Below are positions 32,639 through 37,946 of a stretch of 37,946 nucleotides of DNA, in pieces. Source of the DNA: Clostridia bacterium (GTDB lineage: Bacteria > Bacillota > Clostridia > Oscillospirales > CAG-272); the NCBI GenBank assembly GCA_017935225.1, contig JAGBIA010000020.1, positions 1-37,946 of the forward strand, written 5' to 3'. A program made the position numbers and the translations under genes. The notes beneath the pieces are model-generated. The model worked only from the letters and a program-made list of their open reading frames with translations. It had not been told where the DNA came from and did not search any database. Position 1 is the stretch's first letter. The number at the start of each line of letters is the position of its first letter.

Positions 32639-34831
32639 TTACTGTTGCGGGCGGTCTACGCACTGTGTCTTTAATCTTTTGAGTATTGCCGATTTATCTA
32701 TGCTCGTTCTCGCTGCGCGGAATATCACTTCAAAGCGGTATATATCCTTGTCGAGCTCGAGAATGTCGCATATCTGCAGTTCGTTGAATATCTCGAATAT
32801 GTATTTGAGCTTTACGTAATTTATCGGCTTCTGCGCCCCTGTGTTCAGCGCACGGAGCACGCTCTGAATATCGGTCACGCTGTTTCCGAGTCTGTACTCA
32901 CGGCGCAGATAGGTGTAAACGCGCGAGCAATCGTCGCGGTCGGGAACGAAATTCTCGGATGCATAATGCTTACCGCCGCCTCTGAGCTCGCTGTAACGGC
33001 TCTTCTCGTCCGCCATTCTCTTGGAATATGACTCCGCGGCTCTTGCGTCGCGCACGATCATCTGTGCACTCTGGACGTTCTTGTAGTCGTTTATATCCAC
33101 GTTAAAGAGCAGGTCGATAAGATCTCCGCTCTCAAATCCGAGCATTCCCTCGCCCATCCCGAAGTACATCGCGTTAACTGCCGCGCCGTCCTTCTCGAGA
33201 TAGAGTCTTGCGTGCTCTCCGCCCTTAGTGTAGGCGATCTTCTTGACGGTAACGTCGCGCATCACAAAGAGCGGTGTTGCGTTGCCCGTTCCGTAAGGCT
33301 CGAGGTACTGAAGCTCGCGCGCAAAGTCGATATTGACGTCGCTCATTCCTATCTCACAGTCAGCCTCAAGCTTTATCTTGAACGCCTCATCGTCGAGATG
33401 CTCTCTTGCATACGCGTTTATTCTCTCGCGGAATGCGTCAAGGTTTCCTCTCTTAACTGTGAGTCCCGCCGCAAGCTCGTGTCCGCCGTACTTTACGAGC
33501 AGATCCTCGCAATATCCGAGCGCTTCGACGAGATTGAGTCCCTTGATGCTTCTTCCCGAGCCCTTTCCGTCGTCAAACTCGCTCTCTTCGACGTCCATAG
33601 AGCCGTCGAACGATATGAGGATAGACGGAAGTCCGTATCTCTCTGTGATCTTCGAGGAAACGATACCTATGATTCCCTGCTGCCACTCGTTGCTGTCAAG
33701 CACGATGACGGGATTTTCGTCAAGGTCGGGCAGATCTGCGATCATCTCGTATGCCTGCTCTGCGATGCGGTTCTCCTCGATCTGTCTTTGTCTGTTGATA
33801 GCGCAGAGCTCCTCTGCGTATCTCTCCGCCTCATCTCCTGCGGGCGCAAGCAGAGTTCTGACGGCGATCGCCGCGTCAGAAATTCTTCCTGCGGCATTTA
33901 TTCTCGGTGCGATACCAAATCCGATAAAGCCCGAGGTTATCTTTCTTTTCTTTGTGTCGTCTCCCTTTTTGGAAGAGGATGCCTCGATCAGTGCCTCAAG
34001 ACCTGGGCGCGGGTTCTTTTCCATAAGGTGCAGACCCATACTTACGATAAGTCTGTTCTCGTCGACGATAGGCATAACGTCGGCGATCGTACCGAGTGCA
34101 GTCAGCTCAGCGTAGTCAGTGCAGACTCTGCGTATGCCGCCAATTATATCTCTTCCCGAGTCTCTGCATCTCTTCATCTCGCACGCGCAAACCAGCTTGA
34201 ATACCACTCCTACGCCTGCAAGCTCCTTGAAAGGATACGGACAGTCGGGTCTGTGCGGATTTACCACCGCGCACGCGAGCGGAAGCTCGCTTCTGCACTC
34301 GTGGTGGTCGGTAACGACGAATTCAACTCCGATGCTCTTACCGAACTCGACCTCTGCCGCCGCGGTTATACCGGTGTCCACCGTGATTATAAGGCTGACT
34401 CCGTCCTCTGCGAGCGTGCTCAGCGCTGCGCAGGAAACACCGTAGCCCTCGCCCTCTCTCTTCGGGATCTTGACTGTAACGTTTGCGCCAAGCTCCTGCA
34501 AATAAAGATAGAGCATACTAACCGACGTGACTCCGTCAACGTCGTAGTCTCCGTAAATACATATTTTCTCGCCTCGCTCTATCGCCAGAAATACCCTCTC
34601 AACCGCCTTATCCATATCGGCAAGCAAATAGGGATCGTGGAGATCCGCCTCCTCAAATCTCAGAAAATGCAACGCTTCCTCTGCGTTTCGGTACCCTCGG
34701 TTATAAAGCAATACCGAGAAAAGCTCGCTTCTTCCAAGTCCGCGTGCCATTTCTCTGACTGCTTCATCGCGCGAGGGGTCACCGAAGACGTAGCGCTCGC
34801 ACCACACCTTCTCTCGCTTGTTGTTATTCAT
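32639..34831 (-). CDS. recJ: single-stranded-DNA-specific exonuclease RecJ
   Basis: RecJ degrades single-stranded DNA 5'-3' in recombination and repair. The 730-residue protein has the DHH-family motifs: DYDVDG at 95-100, VDTGI at 151-155 and DHH at 175-177. A DHHA1 domain follows with GGHELAAGLTV, then an OB-type domain. The C-terminal 100 residues form an extra helical region of the Gram-positive RecJ type. GGGGA precedes the ATG. A possible own promoter lies at 34845-34874. Confidence 0.95.
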   Translation of the reverse strand: MNNNKREKVWCERYVFGDPSRDEAVREMARGLGRSELFSVLLYNRGYRNAEEALHFLRFEEADLHDPYLLADMDKAVERVFLAIERGEKICIYGDYDVDGVTSVSMLYLYLQELGANVTVKIPKREGEGYGVSCAALSTLAEDGVSLIITVDTGITAAAEVEFGKSIGVEFVVTDHHECRSELPLACAVVNPHRPDCPYPFKELAGVGVVFKLVCACEMKRCRDSGRDIIGGIRRVCTDYAELTALGTIADVMPIVDENRLIVSMGLHLMEKNPRPGLEALIEASSSKKGDDTKKRKITSGFIGFGIAPRINAAGRISDAAIAVRTLLAPAGDEAERYAEELCAINRQRQIEENRIAEQAYEMIADLPDLDENPVIVLDSNEWQQGIIGIVSSKITERYGLPSILISFDGSMDVEESEFDDGKGSGRSIKGLNLVEALGYCEDLLVKYGGHELAAGLTVKRGNLDAFRERINAYAREHLDDEAFKIKLEADCEIGMSDVNIDFARELQYLEPYGTGNATPLFVMRDVTVKKIAYTKGGEHARLYLEKDGAAVNAMYFGMGEGMLGFESGDLIDLLFNVDINDYKNVQSAQMIVRDARAAESYSKRMADEKSRYSELRGGGKHYASENFVPDRDDCSRVYTYLRREYRLGNSVTDIQSVLRALNTGAQKPINYVKLKYIFEIFNELQICDILELDKDIYRFEVIFRAARTSIDKSAILKRLKTQCVDRPQQ

Positions 34832-34844
34832 AATTTCCCCAATC

Positions 34845-34874
34845 TATATAAACACAAATTTAAAACAAAATCAA
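34845..34874 (-). promoter_or_regulatory. candidate promoter of recJ-relA-dtd-hemZ
   Basis: On the minus strand TTGATT (34869-34874) and TATATA (34845-34850) are 18 bp apart in the short A/T-rich gap after the FAD gene. Both boxes are imperfect, so this is tentative. Confidence 0.4.
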
Positions 34875-36496
34875 GGGCGCAGGGGGGCAAACTCCTCCAT
34901 TATCTTCAGCGCCACGCGCAGACCGTCAATAGCCGCGCTCGTAATTCCGCCCGCGTATCCCGCGCCCTCGCCGCAAGGATATATCCTTCCCTTGCCGAGC
35001 GCACGGAGCTCCTCTGTGCGAAGTATTCTGACGGGTGCGGAAGTTCTTGTCTCAACTCCCGTAAGAATTGCATCGTCGCACGCAAAGCCCGAAAGCTTGC
35101 GGTCAAACGACAAAAGTCCTCTGCGAAGCTCGTCGCAGATAAATGCGGGCAATACAGTATCAAGTGCGCAAGGTCTTACCTTTCCGTCTCTGTAAGTAGG
35201 CATAATTCTGTCTATCTCGTTCTTATCGCTTCTGCCAAGGAAGCTCGCGACCGTCTGCATAGGCGCACTATAGTCGGCGCCGCCCGCTTCGAACGCCGCT
35301 CTCTCTATATTTCTCTGAAAATTTATCGCTCCCATAGGGGTACCGTCGTAATCATTCTTAAACACGCTTACCGCGACTGCGGAATTTGAATTTCTTCCGT
35401 CGCGCGCATTGTGGCTCATACCGTTGACGACCACACCGCCTTCTTCGGATGCCGCCGCAACTACCTCTCCGCCGGGGCACATACAGAAGGTATAAACTCC
35501 CCTACCCGACGAGGTGTCGGAAAGATGGTACTCGCCCTTTCCGAGCTTTTCGTGCCCTGCCATATCTCCGTAGAGCGCGCGGTCGATGTCCTCGCGCAGA
35601 TGCTCCACTCTCACGCCGACCGAGAAGGATTTTGCTTCAATGGAAAATCCGTTCTCAAGCAACATCCTATAGGTATCTCTTGCGCTGTGTCCGACAGCCA
35701 TAAGCACGGAGGACGCAACTATCTCGCCCGAGGTCGTCTCAAGCGCGATATTTCCGTCGGCAAGCTCGCGTATTCCGTCCATTCTCGTGCGGTACATTAC
35801 CTTGCCGCCAAGCTCCTCGATGCGAGAGAGCATTTTGTCGACGATGCCGAGCAAAAGGTCGGTCCCCACGTGCGGCTTTGCGGCAACGAGAATCTCCTCG
35901 GGTGCGCCGAAGTCGCAAAATCTCTGCAATACGTAGCCTATCTTCTCGTCGTTGATCCTTGTAAGGAGCTTTCCATCCGAGAAAGTGCCCGCTCCGCCCG
36001 CGCCGAACTGAATGTTCGAGTCGACGTCGAGCAGACCGAATTTTTTAAATCTCTCATACGCGGCAGATCTGTCACGAACGCTATCTCCGCGGTCTATGAT
36101 GATCGGCGCGTATCCGTTCTCCGCAAGAAGAAGCGCACCGAAAAGTCCCGCAGGTCCCATTCCGACGACGACGGGAGGTGCGCTCATAGGTCTGCTTCCG
36201 CGAACTATCTTGAGCTCTCCGTCAACGAGCGGCGAGATGCGGTGCTTTGCTCTGCTCTCGACTAAAGAGACCGATCGCGGCGAATCAAGCTTCGCCGCTA
36301 CCGAATACACGAGTCTTATGTCGTTTCTCTTTCTTGCGTCAACAGAGCGCTTGTATATACTAAAACGAATTCGTGCAGGGTCTACCCCTGCACGCTTCAG
36401 GTCGGACGCCGCGATATCGCAAGCCTCCTGTTCATTGGCATCGGGCGGCAGACTTATACCGCTCACAAGAAATCCGCTATATTTTCTGTCAGCCAC
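34871..36496 (-). CDS. FAD-dependent oxidoreductase (COG2509 family)
   Basis: The 541-residue flavoprotein has a short N-terminal substrate-like domain (ISLPPDANEQEACDIAASDL, and KRSVDARKRNDIRLVYSV, both typical). A Rossmann FAD site follows with GMGPAG at 112-117, then the family strings FGAGGAGTFSDGKL, FSVGVRVEH and FCMCPGGEVVAA, and a closing YPCGEGAGYAGGITSAAIDG. The electron partner and reaction are not known. The start is GTG at 36494-36496 because GGAGG lies 8 nt upstream; an ATG at 36547 would run into the previous gene. Confidence 0.9.
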   Translation of the reverse strand: MADRKYSGFLVSGISLPPDANEQEACDIAASDLKRAGVDPARIRFSIYKRSVDARKRNDIRLVYSVAAKLDSPRSVSLVESRAKHRISPLVDGELKIVRGSRPMSAPPVVVGMGPAGLFGALLLAENGYAPIIIDRGDSVRDRSAAYERFKKFGLLDVDSNIQFGAGGAGTFSDGKLLTRINDEKIGYVLQRFCDFGAPEEILVAAKPHVGTDLLLGIVDKMLSRIEELGGKVMYRTRMDGIRELADGNIALETTSGEIVASSVLMAVGHSARDTYRMLLENGFSIEAKSFSVGVRVEHLREDIDRALYGDMAGHEKLGKGEYHLSDTSSGRGVYTFCMCPGGEVVAAASEEGGVVVNGMSHNARDGRNSNSAVAVSVFKNDYDGTPMGAINFQRNIERAAFEAGGADYSAPMQTVASFLGRSDKNEIDRIMPTYRDGKVRPCALDTVLPAFICDELRRGLLSFDRKLSGFACDDAILTGVETRTSAPVRILRTEELRALGKGRIYPCGEGAGYAGGITSAAIDGLRVALKIMEEFAPLRP

Positions 36497-36515
36497 AGTC
36501 TGCTCCTCCGTTGTA

Positions 36516-36737
36516 TCAGTCAGTCTTATTCTCTCCTGCCGCCGCATCGACGATGTTATTCAGATGCTCATCGCGGAGCTGCTCCTCAGTCTTTTCTATG
36601 TTGGTCGCGTGGATCCATATCAGAAGAGCCGCGAGCAAGCATATTACGACAGCAACTATATCGCTTTTCTTGTATCTTTTATTTTTTACGACCAGGTGCT
36701 GCTTGGCAGCCGCCGTGTTCAGTTCTTTATCAGACAT
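36516..36737 (-). CDS. small single-TM protein in the cdaR position
   Basis: The 73-residue protein has a basic N-terminus (about 1-26), one membrane helix (about 27-43) and a charged C-terminus of 30 residues. AAGGAGAT lies 6 nt before the ATG, so it is translated. It lies directly behind cdaA, where most Firmicutes encode CdaR (YbbR), a large one-TM regulator of CdaA with repeated extracytoplasmic domains. The helix with IWIHATNIEKTEE recalls the start of CdaR, but no YbbR repeat follows. It may be a shortened CdaR or an unrelated small CdaA partner; this is inference. Confidence 0.7.
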   Translation of the reverse strand: MSDKELNTAAAKQHLVVKNKRYKKSDIVAVVICLLAALLIWIHATNIEKTEEQLRDEHLNNIVDAAAGENKTD

Positions 36738-36760
36738 TCGGATCTCCTTTCTCTCGGCAA

Positions 36761-37618
36761 TTATTTTCTTTTGCCGTCCTTAGAGGATCTTGCGATCTTG
36801 CTCTTCTGCTTATGTGCCGCGCTGTCCTTAGGTATAAGAATATCCTCAAGCTTTGCGCGGAGTGTGGAATAAGTAAAGCCTCTCTCAAGCTCACCATCGA
36901 TAGAGAGCGAGATCTTTCCGGTCTCCTCAGAGACTATAACAACGATAGCATCGCTGACCTCGGTAGTTCCTATCGCGGCTCTGTGTCGTGTGCCGAGTTC
37001 GGAATCTATGTCTACTCTGCTCGTCATGGGAAGAACGCATGCCGCCGAGTCTATTCTGCCGTCTCTTATGATGACCGCGCCGTCGTGGAGTGCGGTGCCT
37101 TTATAGAATATAGAGCAGAGCATATCGGGCGAGATGACCGCGTCGATCGAGCTTCCTGATCTCTTATACTCTGCAAGCGAGTTATGACGCTCGATAACGA
37201 TGAGTGCTCCGTGTCCCGCCGAGGAAAGTCTCTGTGCGGCACGCGACACCGACTCTATAACGTAATGTGCGCTGACCGAATTCTTGTCGTTATGGTTTAC
37301 GTGGAAGTTGAACACGCGGATACCGCCGATCTTCTCGAGTGCAGAACGGAGCTCAGGTTGGAAAATGATGATGAGCGCGATAAGACCGAGCTGTTTGAAG
37401 TCGCCGAACACAAATCCGAGTGCCGACAGCTTTACCGCATCGACAAAAAGCATCAGACCGAGCAGGAGCACTACTCCGATGATAAGCTTGATAGCTCTTC
37501 TCTTCTTTGCGAAGCGATAAACGAAGAAAAACGCACACGCGAGCAGAATTATGTCCAACGCATCCCACAGATCCATGCTCAAAAGCGTATCTATGACCTT
37601 CTCCTTAAAAAAATCCAT
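36761..37618 (-). CDS. cdaA: diadenylate cyclase CdaA
   Basis: CdaA joins two ATP into cyclic di-AMP, which controls potassium, osmolyte and cell-wall balance. The 285-residue protein has membrane helices within about 20-85, then a DAC domain with DGA at 179-181 (in ALHDGAVII) and RHR at 211-213, the two catalytic motifs. The C-terminal tail is Lys/Ser-rich. The start at 37618 is chosen for GGAGGTGA directly upstream. It is the first gene of this minus-strand run and has its own strong promoter. Confidence 0.96.
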   Translation of the reverse strand: MDFFKEKVIDTLLSMDLWDALDIILLACAFFFVYRFAKKRRAIKLIIGVVLLLGLMLFVDAVKLSALGFVFGDFKQLGLIALIIIFQPELRSALEKIGGIRVFNFHVNHNDKNSVSAHYVIESVSRAAQRLSSAGHGALIVIERHNSLAEYKRSGSSIDAVISPDMLCSIFYKGTALHDGAVIIRDGRIDSAACVLPMTSRVDIDSELGTRHRAAIGTTEVSDAIVVIVSEETGKISLSIDGELERGFTYSTLRAKLEDILIPKDSAAHKQKSKIARSSKDGKRK

Positions 37619-37700
37619 TTGACTCACCTCCGCACGACGAAATGGCAAAAAACAGACGTCATTTCCCAAAAATGCACACTGTTCCATAATATCGTATTAC

Positions 37701-37729
37701 ATTATAACATATATATCACTTTTTTTCAA
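37701..37729 (-). promoter_or_regulatory. sigma-A promoter of cdaA
   Basis: On the minus strand TTGAAA (37724-37729), a 17-bp spacer and a consensus TATAAT (37701-37706) give a leader of about 75 nt. Confidence 0.85.
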
Positions 37730-37808
37730 GGGTTTAAATGAAATTTTATTTATATATTTTTTTACTCTTTTGCCGCCATCTTACATTGTAAAAAACGACA
37801 CTCAGCAA
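37730..37808. other. AT-rich spacer without visible feature
   Basis: T-rich DNA with no open frame of interest, no terminator hairpin and no promoter that I trust. Confidence 0.5.
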
Positions 37809-37860
37809 ATGGGCACGCGCGATAACGAAGGATTAACATAAGTTATTCGAGCGTGCCCAT
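37809..37860. repeat. long imperfect hairpin
   Basis: ATGGGCACGCGCGATAAC (37809-37826) pairs with GTTATTCGAGCGTGCCCAT (37842-37860) with one mismatch and one bulge around a 15-nt loop. No T run follows. It may be a short mobile or repeat element. Confidence 0.75.
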
Positions 37861-37861
37861 A

Positions 37862-37946
37862 ATGAATTGCCCTAAATGGCATGAATTGGCTTGCGCCGTG
37901 AATTGAACTTCGTTCATGAATTGCCTTCGGCATGATAAAGCATAGC
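37862..37946. repeat. array of micro-hairpins with ATGAATTG linkers
   Basis: Units begin at 37862, 37881, 37898, 37916 and 37932 (partial), 16-19 bp apart. The linker ATGAATTG (once GTGAATTG) is constant. The bases between form different short stems: GCC/GGC, GGC/GCC, GAAC/GTTC and GCC/GGC. The array may continue beyond the window. Confidence 0.75.

Noticed and set aside
33212..35389. Long plus-strand open frame (725 codons) opposite recJ and the FAD gene
   Set aside because: It runs across two unambiguous minus-strand genes and the gap between them, with no protein family features; a codon-bias artefact.
36497..36547. Longer N-terminus of the FAD protein starting at ATG 36547
   Set aside because: It would overlap the upstream small gene, and a GTG at 36496 has a well-placed GGAGG; the family start also fits the shorter form.
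37862..37946. CRISPR array
   Set aside because: Repeat (8 bp) and intervals (8-11 bp) are far too short, and no cas gene is near.

Overview
The window reads as chromosome of a spore-lineage Firmicute, most likely an uncultured gut Clostridia (Oscillospirales/Ruminococcaceae-like). The basis is consensus sigma-A promoters with 17-bp spacers, strong GGAGG ribosome sites, the Clostridia/Firmicutes-specific pair GlgC+GlgD, DUF6106 and DUF1836 proteins, HemZ, and a spoVB-mazG-yabO-yabP-yabQ-divIC cluster like that of Bacillus subtilis. No species can be named from sequence alone. I see no rRNA, tRNA, CRISPR, prophage or insertion sequence.

Layout. 1-131: a 74-bp MITE-like inverted repeat. 132-4444: small accessory or orphan genes, namely a zinc-ribbon membrane protein, a 55-residue protein, a DUF1836 regulator with a Lys/Glu-rich tail, a DUF6106 membrane protein and a cytoplasmic GH123-like glycosidase. 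4448-6347: a LytTR regulator plus LiaF-like membrane protein with two LytTR-type direct repeats in front of their promoter, and a divergent site-2 (M50) protease. 6480-10655: a potABCD polyamine ABC transporter whose binding-protein gene is broken by one in-frame amber codon. 10665-12780: a two-gene unit of a CPBP membrane protease and a DUF815 AAA ATPase.

12760-37729 is one long minus-strand run. In transcription order it holds cdaA, a small membrane protein where cdaR is expected, a COG2509 FAD protein, recJ, relA, dtd, hemZ, a SpoVB-like flippase, mazG, hup, yabO(rqcP), yabP, yabQ, divIC, a complete glycogen operon (glgB, glgC, glgD, glgA, glgP, a GH13 enzyme), a conserved unknown gene and tadA. 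The glycogen genes therefore sit directly behind the sporulation/division cluster. GlgC/GlgD make ADP-glucose, GlgA elongates, GlgB branches, and GlgP plus the GH13 enzyme degrade. 37730-37946 has no gene but holds a long hairpin and an array of tiny hairpins joined by an ATGAATTG linker.

Most of the window is ordinary core genome. The points that repay a second look are the amber codon in potD, the LytTR double site between the regulator and the protease, the terminator-like hairpins that abut or bury the ribosome sites of yabO and yabP, the loss of the conserved lysine in GlgA, the missing full-length CdaR after cdaA, and the two repeat families at the window edges. I do not see a clear new multi-gene system.
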